DNA of 64,000 bases from Hymenobacter convexus. GTDB taxonomy: Bacteria; Bacteroidota; Bacteroidia; Cytophagales; Hymenobacteraceae. The notes under the pieces were generated by a model that was not told where the DNA came from, ran no database searches, and saw only the letters and a program-made list of their open reading frames with translations. Where the stretch lies: the NCBI RefSeq assembly GCF_030580955.1, contig NZ_JAUQON010000001.1, positions 496,001 to 560,000 of the forward strand, given 5' to 3'. Below are positions 36,210 through 45,086 of the stretch, piece by piece (position 1 is the first letter of the stretch; each line of letters opens with the position of its first letter). The position numbers were made by a program, and so were the translations under genes.

Positions 36210-36989
36210 ATGTACGCACTCGTTACCGGCGCTTCGCGCGGCATTGGCCGCGCCATTGCCCTTCTGCTGGCCCGGCGCGGCTACGACCTGCTGCTGGTTG
36301 CCCGCTCCGAAGACCAACTCACCGCCCTGGCCGACGAAATTGGTCGGAAGCACCAGCGCCAGGCCCGCCTGCTGGCCCTCGACCTGGCCGCCCCCGGCGC
36401 CGCCGAAACCGTGGCCGCCTGGGCCACCCAGCAAACCGAGCAACTGGCGGTGCTGGTGAACAACGCCGGCTACGGCCTCTGGGGCCGCTTCGAGCAACTC
36501 AGTATGCCCGAGCAACAGAACATGATGCAGTTGAATATGGCCCTGCCCGTGGCCCTTACCCATGCCCTGCTACCGGCTTTGCACCAAGCGCCCAAAGCCT
36601 ACATCCTGAACGTGGCCAGCACCGCCGCCTACCAGGCCGTGCCCTCGCTCTCGCTCTACGCGGCCAGCAAGGCATTTTTGCTGAGCTTCAGCCGCGGCCT
36701 GCGCTACGAGCTGAAGGCGAGCAACGTGTCCGTCACCTGCCTGAGCCCCGGCGCCACCACCACCAGCTTCGCCGACCGCGCCGGCATGGGCGCCGAGCTG
36801 CAGGCCACCGCCAACAAGGTGTCGATGACGCCCGAAGCCGTGGCCGAAGCCGCCGTGAGCGGCCTGTTGTCCGGCGAGGCCGAAATCATCCCCGGCGTGC
36901 TCAACAAGGTATCGGCCGGCCTCACCAGCGTGGTGCCTAAGGGCATCGTGGAGAAAATAGCGGCCGGGATTTATGAGAAGTATTTGTAG
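36210..36989 (+). CDS. Short-chain dehydrogenase/reductase
   Basis: A 259-residue SDR with cofactor motif TGASRGIG (6-13), structural NNAGYG, catalytic STAAY and YAASK (Tyr and Lys four apart). The Arg after the first strand (VARSEDQ) favours NADP(H). The C-terminal tail (VVPKGIVEKIAAGIYEKYL) is typical of DltE-like short reductases. It carries out NAD(P)-dependent alcohol/ketone interconversion, with unknown substrate. A strong terminator lies 28 bases downstream. Confidence 0.93.
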   Translation: MYALVTGASRGIGRAIALLLARRGYDLLLVARSEDQLTALADEIGRKHQRQARLLALDLAAPGAAETVAAWATQQTEQLAVLVNNAGYGLWGRFEQLSMPEQQNMMQLNMALPVALTHALLPALHQAPKAYILNVASTAAYQAVPSLSLYAASKAFLLSFSRGLRYELKASNVSVTCLSPGATTTSFADRAGMGAELQATANKVSMTPEAVAEAAVSGLLSGEAEIIPGVLNKVSAGLTSVVPKGIVEKIAAGIYEKYL

Positions 36990-37017
36990 GCATGGGCTAT
37001 CATTTTGAGCCCGGTCT

Positions 37018-37069
37018 CATAAAAATAAAAGCCCCAAGTCTGAGTGGATTTGGGGCTTTTATTTTTATG
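37018..37069. terminator. Terminator with 20-base perfect arms after the SDR gene
   Basis: CATAAAAATAAAAGCCCCAA and its exact complement flank a 12-base loop; the core is AAAAGCCCC/GGGGCTTTT. The A-rich and T-rich flanks allow function in both directions. Confidence 0.85.
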
Positions 37070-37704
37070 AATCAGGACGTTTTTTGGAGGCCACCGGGTT
37101 TGCGAAACTCATCTACTTGGCGCGTTTCCTAAACTTAGATTTGTAGACGGGTTTCGTAAACTCACCAAGTGCCGCAGTAGCTTGCCGGCACCTAGTAGCG
37201 GACTGCTGCTAGTGGTGCTAGTGGTTGGAGAAAAGGAGCGAAAAGCAAGCAGGTAACCCGGCGGTTGTTGCCCATCGCTCTATCTTCGTCGGATTAACAG
37301 ATGTTTTGTGAGTAGTTTGGAATTGAAACGCCTTTTTTAACTTGGGCCGTCGCCGGCTCTTTTTCCTGACACAGTTGGCACAAAAGCCTTACTCCACTTT
37401 TCCCCACTTCCTCATGACTGGTTTTCCCTCCCTCCGTCGCGCACTGGACCTCCTTGGCCGCGCGGCGATGATAACCATCCGAGCGGTTAACTGGTGTTTT
37501 ATCAGTCAGTTACCTTAGCGCCCGTTTTTATTGCCGGGGCCGTTACGCTGCGGGCCGATTTGCACCATGTGCTGGACACGTCCTTACGCGGGCAAAATAA
37601 GAAAATCCAAGGCCATAAAGTAGGGCAGCGAGGTTGAAAAAGTATGTCGCTCTGTTCAGCAAAACGGTAGTTGTTCTAAAAGATAAGTACCTTCAAATTG
37701 CTCC

Positions 37705-37742
37705 ACAAAAAAGGCCCCGAAAATCTACGTTTTCGGGGCCTT
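37705..37742 (-). terminator. Intrinsic terminator of the PAP2-like gene
   Basis: On the minus strand AAGGCCCCGAAAA and TTTTCGGGGCCTT enclose a 6-base loop and are followed by a T run (A run on plus, 37707-37712). It lies about 22 bases past the stop. Confidence 0.82.
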
Positions 37743-37763
37743 CGGATGTATTGCGAAAATTGC

Positions 37764-38471
37764 TCAAACAAGGGTAGATTCGTGAATGGCGGGCTGCTGC
37801 TTCGTAATTCGGCCCGCCAGCCAGTAGGCCAGCCACGCAAACAGTGGCGCGGCCAGCACATCATACGAGTAGTGCACGCGCTGCACCAGCACCAGCAGGC
37901 CCACGGCCACGCTCATCAGGCCCAGCGCCCAGCGCCACTTGCGGCCCCGGCCGGCCAGCGTGAGGAGCACCATGGTAGCGGTGTGGCCCGAAAAAAACAG
38001 GTCGCGCACGATGGGCTGGGTGGTCACCTCAAAAATGCGGTCCATCACCGGGTCGTGGAGGATGACCAGTGCGGTGGGCGGCTCCAGCGGCAGCAGCCAC
38101 AGCGTGAGCATGCGCAGCAGCTGCAGGAAATAATAGGCCCACAGCGCCCGCAGCAGCCGTTGGGGCCGGGGCAGCAGGTAGAGCAGCGTGGCCGCAATGG
38201 CCCCATAGATGAGCGCAAACGTGGGCGCCGATACGTCGTGCACCGGCAGCAGCGCCAGCAGCGGGTCGGCCAGCAAGTGGCCGGGCCGCGCCTGAATGAA
38301 ATGGTAGAACCCCGGCACCACCGGCAGCAGGCCTAGTAGCAGAAACAGCACTGCACCTAGCCGCAGACGGAAGCCGGGCCGGGCCCAGGCCGCCACCCAA
38401 GGCGCCGGGCGGGCCGGTGATGAAGCAATGGAAGCAGGAAGGGAATCGGCCGGTTTTAAGAGAATAGCCAC
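37764..38471 (-). CDS. PAP2-like / sphingomyelin-synthase-like membrane protein
   Basis: A 235-residue integral membrane protein with about six helices. The catalytic set is H163 in FFSGHTAT, then H200 and D204 in RVHYSYDV. The FSGHT plus HYxxDV pattern is that of the PAP2-like C-terminal domain of sphingomyelin synthases, which move a phospho-headgroup between lipids, rather than of classic PAP2 phosphatases (KX6RP motif absent). A role in transferring or removing lipid headgroups at the membrane is likely. No ATG is available at the N-terminus; the GTG at 38471 is used, 44 bases after a TAGTTTTG -7 box. Confidence 0.82.
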   Translation of the reverse strand: MAILLKPADSLPASIASSPARPAPWVAAWARPGFRLRLGAVLFLLLGLLPVVPGFYHFIQARPGHLLADPLLALLPVHDVSAPTFALIYGAIAATLLYLLPRPQRLLRALWAYYFLQLLRMLTLWLLPLEPPTALVILHDPVMDRIFEVTTQPIVRDLFFSGHTATMVLLTLAGRGRKWRWALGLMSVAVGLLVLVQRVHYSYDVLAAPLFAWLAYWLAGRITKQQPAIHESTLV

Positions 38472-38515
38472 AGCGCGAAGGCAGTCAGATAATTAGCCAA
38501 GAATAAATTATTCCG

Positions 38516-38523
38516 CAAAACTA
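38516..38523 (-). promoter_or_regulatory. -7 box TAGTTTTG for the PAP2-like gene
   Basis: Exact TAnnTTTG on the minus strand ending 44 bases before the GTG start. It supports the GTG choice. Confidence 0.5.
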
Positions 38524-38630
38524 CGCCGAAGGCTCGACAGTAGCTTGGGAGCCGGTAGCCTTGGCGTAACATTGCGGGTTGCCCAGAGGTGCCACCGTAG
38601 GCCCATTCATCGCTAAAAACTGCTTTGCCC

Positions 38631-39962
38631 ATGCGTTCAACCGCTACTATCTCGATGCTTTCGGCTGCAATGGCCCTGGGCCTTTTCACCCACCCGGCGC
38701 AGGCCCAGAATGCGGCCCTCGATGCCCGCATTGCCCAACTGGCCACCCAGGAAGAAGCCAAAGTCATTGCCTGGCGGCGCGACATCCACGAGCACCCCGA
38801 ACTGGGCAACCAGGAAACCCGCACCGCCGCCCTTGTAGCCGCGCATCTCAAGAAGCTGGGCCTGGAAGTGCAAACCGGTGTGGGCCGCACCGGTGTGGTG
38901 GGCATCCTGCGCGGGGGCAAGTCCGGCCCCGTGGTGGCCCTACGCGCCGACATGGACGGCCTGCCCCTCACCGAAACCAGCGGCCTGCCTTTCGCTTCCA
39001 AGGTGAAAACTACCTACCTGGGCCAGCCCGTGGGCGTGATGCACGCCTGCGGCCACGACACCCACGTGGCTATGCTCATGGGCGCCGCTGAAGTGCTCAG
39101 CCAGGTGAAAGCCGACCTGCCCGGCACCGTCAAGTTCATCTTCCAGCCCGCCGAGGAGGGCTCCGTGCCCGGCGTGGAAGGCGGCGCCAAACTTATGGTG
39201 AAGGAAGGCGTGCTCGACAAGCCCAAGGTGGATGCCGTATTCGGCTTACATATCAGGGCCGACTCCGAAGTGGGCAATCTCACCTACCGCCCCGGCGGCG
39301 AAATGGCCAGCTCCGACCGGTTCACCATCAAGGTGCACGGCAAAGGCGCGCACGGCGCCGCGCCCTGGAGCAGCGTGGACCCGGTGGTGACGGCCGCCCA
39401 AATCATTATGGGCCTGCAAACCATCGTGAGCCGCGAGGTGAAGCTGATTGACGACGCGGCCGTGGTGACGGTGGGCACCATCAACGGCGGCGTGCGCTAC
39501 AACATCATCCCGCCCGATGTGGAAATGAGCGGCACCATTCGCGCCCTCAACCCGGAAGTGCAAAAGCAAATCTGGGCCAGCATCCGCCGCATTGCCACCA
39601 ACATTGCCGAAAGCGCCGGGGCCACCGCCGACGTGAGCATCGAGCCCTACGTGCCCGTCACCATCAACAGCCCCGCCCTCACGGCCCAGATGCTGCCCAC
39701 GCTGCAAGCCGTGGCAGGTACCACCAGCGTCCACGAAATAAAAGCGGTGACCGGTGCCGAGGACTTTTCCTTTTACCAAGAGAAGGTGCCGGGCCTGTTT
39801 CTCTTCGTGGGCGGTATGAGCAAAGGGCAGGACCCGGCCACCGCCGCCGACCACCACACGGCCGGCTTCCGCATCGACGAAAGCGGGCTGACGCTGGGCG
39901 TGAAGACCCTGGCTACGCTGGCCGCCGACTACCTCAACAGTGCCCGGACCGTGCAAAAATAG
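38631..39962 (+). CDS. Secreted M20-family amidohydrolase
   Basis: A 443-residue M20D peptidase/amidohydrolase with signal peptide (1-24, ending AQAQ), so periplasmic or exported, unlike most cytoplasmic hippurate or IAA-amino-acid hydrolases. Metal and catalytic positions fit MHACGHDTHVAML, QPAEEG, FGLHI and a C-terminal TGAEDFSFYQEK plus DHHTAGF. The dimerisation domain is inserted at about 215-330. It would hydrolyse N-acyl amino acids or related amides. The ATG at 38631 was chosen because it begins the signal peptide. No T9SS domain is present. Confidence 0.9.
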   Translation: MRSTATISMLSAAMALGLFTHPAQAQNAALDARIAQLATQEEAKVIAWRRDIHEHPELGNQETRTAALVAAHLKKLGLEVQTGVGRTGVVGILRGGKSGPVVALRADMDGLPLTETSGLPFASKVKTTYLGQPVGVMHACGHDTHVAMLMGAAEVLSQVKADLPGTVKFIFQPAEEGSVPGVEGGAKLMVKEGVLDKPKVDAVFGLHIRADSEVGNLTYRPGGEMASSDRFTIKVHGKGAHGAAPWSSVDPVVTAAQIIMGLQTIVSREVKLIDDAAVVTVGTINGGVRYNIIPPDVEMSGTIRALNPEVQKQIWASIRRIATNIAESAGATADVSIEPYVPVTINSPALTAQMLPTLQAVAGTTSVHEIKAVTGAEDFSFYQEKVPGLFLFVGGMSKGQDPATAADHHTAGFRIDESGLTLGVKTLATLAADYLNSARTVQK

Positions 39963-40011
39963 GTCCATTTTAGCCGTTTCGGGGGAAAGGAATATTTCAA
40001 TTTGAGTGAGT

Positions 40012-40023
40012 GCAATTTATTGC
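40012..40023. promoter_or_regulatory. Small palindrome GCAATTTATTGC upstream of the M4 protease
   Basis: Five-base arms around TT in a 210-base AT-richer leader, about 150 bases before the ATG at 40173. It could be a regulator half-site pair, but could also be chance. Confidence 0.25.
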
Positions 40024-40172
40024 GTCGGAGTTGTATAAAATTTTGTCATTAATGCGAATTTTATTAGTCGGCAACGATTGCGTGATGAAATAATGGCTAG
40101 GTTGCGGCCGGTTCGATGCAAAATTTGAAATTGAGCATCGGGTCATTTCCCACCATCAACCACATTTCATAC

Positions 40173-42626
40173 ATGAGAAAACAATACTCAGCTGCAGCAA
40201 TAGCCTTGCTCAGTGCCATGGCCGCTACCTCGGCTCAAGCGCAGGATGCTGCGCGCATTCAAACCAAAGTTTTGGGCGACGACAAGCAGCCCGTGCTGGT
40301 GCAGTTCAACGCCGAAGGCAAGATGGCCCTGCGCGGCCTCAACGGCGAGCAGGTGTTGCGCCAGCAACTGGCTCTCACCAATGCCGACGAGATGCGCGTG
40401 GCCCGCACCGAAACCGACCAACTCGGCTTCACGCACCAGAAATTTGCCCAGTACTACCAGGGCATCCGCGTTGAGCACGCCGACTACACGGTGCACGCCA
40501 AGGGCGGCACGGTGGAAAGCATCAGCGGCGATTTTGAGAAGATTTCGGGCCTGAGCACCACGCCCGGCCTGACAGAAAGCACGGCCCTGAACAGCGCCCT
40601 GGCCCACGTGGGCGCCACCAAGTATATGTGGCAGACCAAAGAAGCCAACGCCGCCGACTTTACCCCGAAGGGCGAGCTGGTGATTGTGCGCGACATGCGC
40701 CAGAGCGCCGAAAACGGCCCGCTGGTGCTGGCCTGGAAGTTCAACGTGTACGCCGCGCAGCCCATCAGCCGCTCCTACGTGTACGTGGATGCCCGCACCG
40801 GCCAGGTGGTGCTGCAGGACAACATCATCAAGCACGCGGCGGCTACCGGCACCTTCGCCACGGCCTACAGCGGCACCCGCAGCACCGCCGATGGCACCAC
40901 CACCGGCGGCTACTTTCTGCGCGAAACCACCCGCGGCCTCGGCATCCAGACGTTCAACTGCAAAAAGAGCAACAGCTACACCTCGGCCACCGACTTCATC
41001 GACGCCGACAACAACTGGACGTCGACCGAGTACAACAACGCCAACTTTGATAACGTGGCCGGCGATGCCCACGTGGGCGCCCAAGCCACCTACGACTATT
41101 GGAAGAACGTGCACGGCCGCAACAGCTACGACAACGCCGGTGCTATCATCAAAAGCTACGTGCACTTCGACGACGTGCCCGGCGGGGCCGGCTACGAGAA
41201 TGCCTACTGGGACGGCGTGCGCATGACCTACGGCGACGGCGCCACGCGCTTCCGCCCCCTGACGGCGCTGGACGTGTGCGGCCACGAAATCGGCCACGCC
41301 GTGTGCGAAAAAACCGCCAACCTGACCTACGCCAACGAGTCGGGCGCCATGAACGAGGGCCTGTCCGACATCTGGGGCGCCAGCATTGAGGCCTATGCGG
41401 TGGGCAGTCTGGGCTTCACCTCGGGCGGCGTGAAAGCGAAGTCGACCTGGCTGATTGGCGAGGAAATCGACAAGCAGCAGGCCGCTTTGCGCTCGATGAG
41501 CGACCCCAAGTCGCTGGGTCAGCCGGCTTACTACAAGGGCCAGTACTGGGTAGCTACCACTTCTTCGCCTTCGAATGCTAACGACCAGGGCGGCGTGCAC
41601 ACCAACTCGGGCGTGCTCAACCACTGGTACTACATCTTGGCCGTGGGCAAATCGGGCACCAACGAAGGCGGTGGCGTGTACAGCGTAACCGGGGTGGGCA
41701 TTGATGCTGCCGCTAAAATCACTTTCCGCATGGAAAGCGTGTACATGACGGCCTCCTCGACTTACGCCCAGGCCCGGACCTACGCCATCCAGGCCGCCAC
41801 GGACCTCTACGGCGCGGGCTCGGCCCAGGTGACGGCCGTGACCGACGCCTGGTTTGCCGTGGGTGTGGGCGCTGCCTCGGGCGGCACCACGCCTCCTCCC
41901 ACCACCACGTATTGCACCATCAAGGGCACCAGCCAGGCGTATGAATGGATTGACTTGGTGCAGCTGGGCAGCATCAACCGCACGTCGTCGAAAGACGCCG
42001 GCTACTACAACGGCACCGCGCTGAGCACCAGCGTAGCCGCCGGCTCGGCCCAGACGGTGTACTTCTCGGCCGGCTTCACCAGCACCGCCTACACCGAGTA
42101 CTGGAAAGTCTACATCGACTACAACAAGAACGGCGTGTTCACCGACGCCGGCGAATTGGTGGTGAGCGGCAGCAGCGCCAGCGCCGGCACCCTGAGCGCC
42201 ACCTTCACGGTGCCCACCACGGCCCGCAACGGCAGCACGGTGATGCGCGTGATAATGAGCGACAACTCGGCCACCACCAGCTGCGGCACCTTCAGCTACG
42301 GCGAAGCCGAGGACTACACCCTCAACATCACCGGCGGCGCGGCCATTGCCCCCACTACCTTGACCGGCGACGCGACCCCGCTCGGCAACGAGCTGGCCCG
42401 CACCCTGGAGCTGTTCCCCAACCCGGCCACCGACGCCCTGCGCCTGGTGCTGCCCGGCAATGCCGAAGTAACCGCCGTGACGGTGAGCGACGTGCGCGGC
42501 GCCCGCATGGCCGGCACCACGCTCAGCAACGGCATCCTCAACATCAGCGGCCTGGCCAAGGGCATGTACACCATCAGCGTGAGCGACGGCCAGAAAGTAT
42601 TCCACCAGCGCTTCGTGAAAGAATAG
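40173..42626 (+). CDS. Secreted M4-family metallopeptidase with GEVED and T9SS domains
   Basis: An 817-residue thermolysin-type protease: signal peptide (1-23, ending AQA), FTP/PepSY-type propeptide (about 25-225), catalytic domain with zinc ligands H371 and H375 in HEIGH and E395 in NEGLSD, a catalytic His in VHTNSGVLNHWYYILA, then a GEVED-type beta domain (about 620-720, DYNKNGVFTDAGE to YGEAEDYTL) and a T9SS type A domain (about 735-817, beginning LFPNPATD). The enzyme would be exported, attached or released outside the cell and digest proteins. The ATG at 40173 begins the signal peptide. A terminator follows. Confidence 0.95.
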   Translation: MRKQYSAAAIALLSAMAATSAQAQDAARIQTKVLGDDKQPVLVQFNAEGKMALRGLNGEQVLRQQLALTNADEMRVARTETDQLGFTHQKFAQYYQGIRVEHADYTVHAKGGTVESISGDFEKISGLSTTPGLTESTALNSALAHVGATKYMWQTKEANAADFTPKGELVIVRDMRQSAENGPLVLAWKFNVYAAQPISRSYVYVDARTGQVVLQDNIIKHAAATGTFATAYSGTRSTADGTTTGGYFLRETTRGLGIQTFNCKKSNSYTSATDFIDADNNWTSTEYNNANFDNVAGDAHVGAQATYDYWKNVHGRNSYDNAGAIIKSYVHFDDVPGGAGYENAYWDGVRMTYGDGATRFRPLTALDVCGHEIGHAVCEKTANLTYANESGAMNEGLSDIWGASIEAYAVGSLGFTSGGVKAKSTWLIGEEIDKQQAALRSMSDPKSLGQPAYYKGQYWVATTSSPSNANDQGGVHTNSGVLNHWYYILAVGKSGTNEGGGVYSVTGVGIDAAAKITFRMESVYMTASSTYAQARTYAIQAATDLYGAGSAQVTAVTDAWFAVGVGAASGGTTPPPTTTYCTIKGTSQAYEWIDLVQLGSINRTSSKDAGYYNGTALSTSVAAGSAQTVYFSAGFTSTAYTEYWKVYIDYNKNGVFTDAGELVVSGSSASAGTLSATFTVPTTARNGSTVMRVIMSDNSATTSCGTFSYGEAEDYTLNITGGAAIAPTTLTGDATPLGNELARTLELFPNPATDALRLVLPGNAEVTAVTVSDVRGARMAGTTLSNGILNISGLAKGMYTISVSDGQKVFHQRFVKE

Positions 42627-42648
42627 CTTTTTGCTAAGCCTGAAATGT

Positions 42649-42685
42649 AAAAAAGGCCCGTCAGCATTGCTGACGGGCCTTTTTG
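42649..42685 (+). terminator. Terminator after the M4 protease gene
   Basis: AAAAGGCCCGTCAGC and GCTGACGGGCCTTTT pair perfectly around ATT, followed by TTGTTG. It is almost identical to the one at 47007. Confidence 0.88.
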
Positions 42686-42837
42686 TTGCCGGGATGCGGC
42701 GGGCGTTGGCCCCGGCCGGTACGGCGGGGCAGGAGGGAAGCGCCGGATTTGGAAAGCTTGTGTTTTTCAGTGCCTTGCCCCGGTAAGTTCTTTTCCATTC
42801 CCCAACCCCTTTTTCAGTTGCCCATGAAAAATTTCTA

Positions 42838-42845
42838 CCCCCCCC
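42838..42845. other. C8 homopolymer in the signal-peptide region: candidate phase-variable tract
   Basis: Eight consecutive C residues follow ATG AAA AAT TTC TA. With eight C the frame from ATG 42824 stops after 20 codons; with seven C it reads MKNFYPPAAHPVARARRGW and then LSPTLLMALLSLSAHAQ, a standard signal peptide, into the long frame ending at 45077. Slippage here would switch secretion on or off. Confidence 0.6.
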
Positions 42846-42899
42846 GCCGCGCACCCCGTCGCCCGCGCCCGGCGCGGCTGGCTTAGCCCGACGCTGCTC

Positions 42900-45077
42900 A
42901 TGGCCCTGCTCAGCCTTTCGGCCCACGCCCAGAAAACGACGGAAGCCACCGCCGGCGGGCCGTCCACCACCAACTGCCTGCCCTCGTTCTACGCCAGCCA
43001 GGCCAGCATTTGCCAGGGCGGCTCGGCGGTGCTGCAGTTTGGCCCGAACCCCTGCGACTTGTCGACCACCTACACCTACGCCTGGGCGCCCAACCGCAAC
43101 ATCTCGTCCGCGACCTCGCCCAGCGTGGTGGTCAACCCGCTGGTGACGACTACCTACACGCTCACGGCCAGCACGGGCGCGGTGAACGCCTACAGCACCA
43201 CTATTACGGTGCAGGCCAACTGCTGCCAATACGCCGAGTCCTCGCCCAAAGTGGTGGAGCTGGGCACCAATTATACCTTTGACTACAACCTGGCCCAATA
43301 CGCCTACGGCGACCCCTTTCAATACGATTTCAGCACCTCGCCGCCCATGCCGCGGGCGCCGGGCACCGTATTCCACGTCGGCGGCGGCACGCTCACGCTC
43401 CACGGCAACGCCTACCGCCTGCCAGTGGGCGGTGTGTTGCTGATGGGGCCAAACGCCGACGTGGTGCTCGACGACGCCCAGCTCTACCTGGAAGGGGCCA
43501 CCATTACGGCCGCCTGCGACGAGATGTGGGGCGGGCTGGTGCACCCCGGCTCCGGCCACGGCTTGTTCGCCAAAGCCGTGGGTACGCTGTCCCCACGCCT
43601 GATGCACAGCCGGCGGGGCCTCACGTTTACCCGCGACGCCACCGCTCCGGCCAGCACCAACGCCCTGTTTCTTTCGAACCTGGAGTTTCTGCACAACTAC
43701 CGGGCCCTGACCCTGGACTACAGCGCTTCGCCGGCCCCGACGCGCGAGTACGTGCGCTTTTGCACCTTCGACGCCGACCCGCAGCTGCTCAAGATTCCCT
43801 ACGCGCCCATTTCTACCTCCTCCTCGCACGCCCCCACCCATGTGCGCGTGCTGGGCGACGCCCGCGCCCTGCGCTTCCGCCAGAACACGCTGCAGCGCGC
43901 CTTAGTGGGCCTCACCCTGGCCGAGCCCGGCGTGGCCATGCAGGCCGATACCTGCGCCTGGGTCGATTTCCAGCTGGCCGGCATTGCCAGCCAGGGCACC
44001 CCCGACCCCAAGAATGCCCCCAGCCGCCTGGGCGTGACCAGCGGCAAGTTCGTGTTTCCGACGGCGACCAAGCACCCGGGCACCGGCCAGGTAACCCAGG
44101 CCCTGGCCGACTACAGCCCGGCCCTGTACACCGACGCCACGCTGGGCATCGGCGTGGTGCAAATGCCGGTGAGCGTGACGGGGGCCGCCTTCCGGCAGGA
44201 CGATACCACGCCTTATGCCAGCTTCGGCTACGCCAACTACCGCACCGAGCAAATCGGCGTGAGAAGCCAGAACCTGACCCTGGCGCAAGGCAACACCTTC
44301 CGCGCCCTGGGCGTGGGCCTGGCCCTGGAGGTGCCCGCTAATACGGCCACCGACGTGGAGCGCAACCTGTTCAGCGAGTGCGCCAAGGGGTTTTCCCTGC
44401 TCAGCGGTAGCGGGCAGGTGCTGGCTGATTGCAACACCTTCGAGCGCGGTGTGAGCCTCAGTGCCCGCAGCGGCGTCAGCTACGGCATTATTAATGAATC
44501 GGCCTCGACTATTCGGCTGGAAGACCCGAATGTGCAGCCAGGAAACCCGGCGACAGTTCTCAAGAACCGGTTCGATGATACTGGAACAAGCAATAGCGGC
44601 TTCTATGCGCTTTATAACAATGCACCCGTTGGGATGCTAAGCTATTACAGTTATAAAAACTATAGTCAACTTACACTTGCAACCTTAGTCAATCCTTCAG
44701 TCAGCTTAACATTCACCAATACAACTCCGGACTACGTTTCGGGCACCGCTTGCGTTAACCTCACACCAAATGGACTTCAACGTAACGGCGCATCTTTGGC
44801 GGGCGCTCAGCCAGCAACCAATTCCTCGCTAGCACAGAACACCCCTAATCCTACGCATGGCTCGACGACCATTGCCTACCGCCTACCGAAAGGCGCGCAA
44901 TCCGCCACGTTGCTAGTGCGTCGCGCCCTTGATGCCCGGGTAGTAGAAACGCTGTCGTTGGACACATCCAGGCAGGAACTGCGCCCTGATGCGACCCGCT
45001 ACCCGGCGGGTACGTATTTCTATACCCTGCTGGTGGATGGTGCGCCCATCGCCACGCACCGTCTCGTAGTTGAATAA
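42900..45077 (+). CDS. Secreted T9SS protein, signal peptide out of frame
   Basis: The open frame gives 725 residues from the ATG at 42900, but its first residues (MALLSLSAHAQ) are only the end of a signal peptide. The rest of that peptide is encoded upstream from ATG 42824 in another frame, across a C8 tract, so as sequenced the full protein would not be made with a normal export signal. Mature part: a PKD/Ig-like module (about 30-100), a beta-helix-like region with repeated short turns (about 120-600) and a T9SS type A domain (about 640-725, NTPNPTHGSTTI). The gene becomes markedly AT-richer after about 44461. Surface or secreted role inferred, ligand unknown. Confidence 0.7.
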   Translation: MALLSLSAHAQKTTEATAGGPSTTNCLPSFYASQASICQGGSAVLQFGPNPCDLSTTYTYAWAPNRNISSATSPSVVVNPLVTTTYTLTASTGAVNAYSTTITVQANCCQYAESSPKVVELGTNYTFDYNLAQYAYGDPFQYDFSTSPPMPRAPGTVFHVGGGTLTLHGNAYRLPVGGVLLMGPNADVVLDDAQLYLEGATITAACDEMWGGLVHPGSGHGLFAKAVGTLSPRLMHSRRGLTFTRDATAPASTNALFLSNLEFLHNYRALTLDYSASPAPTREYVRFCTFDADPQLLKIPYAPISTSSSHAPTHVRVLGDARALRFRQNTLQRALVGLTLAEPGVAMQADTCAWVDFQLAGIASQGTPDPKNAPSRLGVTSGKFVFPTATKHPGTGQVTQALADYSPALYTDATLGIGVVQMPVSVTGAAFRQDDTTPYASFGYANYRTEQIGVRSQNLTLAQGNTFRALGVGLALEVPANTATDVERNLFSECAKGFSLLSGSGQVLADCNTFERGVSLSARSGVSYGIINESASTIRLEDPNVQPGNPATVLKNRFDDTGTSNSGFYALYNNAPVGMLSYYSYKNYSQLTLATLVNPSVSLTFTNTTPDYVSGTACVNLTPNGLQRNGASLAGAQPATNSSLAQNTPNPTHGSTTIAYRLPKGAQSATLLVRRALDARVVETLSLDTSRQELRPDATRYPAGTYFYTLLVDGAPIATHRLVVE

Positions 45078-45086
45078 GGCCGCGTT

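Larger units (their letters stand above)
36990..37763. other. Long intergenic gap, one terminator at each end and no recognisable gene
   Basis: Between the SDR stop and the PAP2 stop are about 770 bases. A perfect 20-base-arm terminator (37018-37069) and a minus-strand terminator (37705-37742) mark the ends. Between them I find only short open frames, one of 34 codons from ATG 37414 and an out-of-frame piece after it, PVFIAGAVTLRADLHHVLDT. These could be remnants of one decayed gene, but I cannot name a family. Confidence 0.5.

Noticed and set aside
40188..43841. A 1217-codon minus-strand frame across the M4 protease and the next gene
   Set aside because: It covers two plus-strand genes with recognisable motifs, and shows composition typical of a GC-rich antisense frame.
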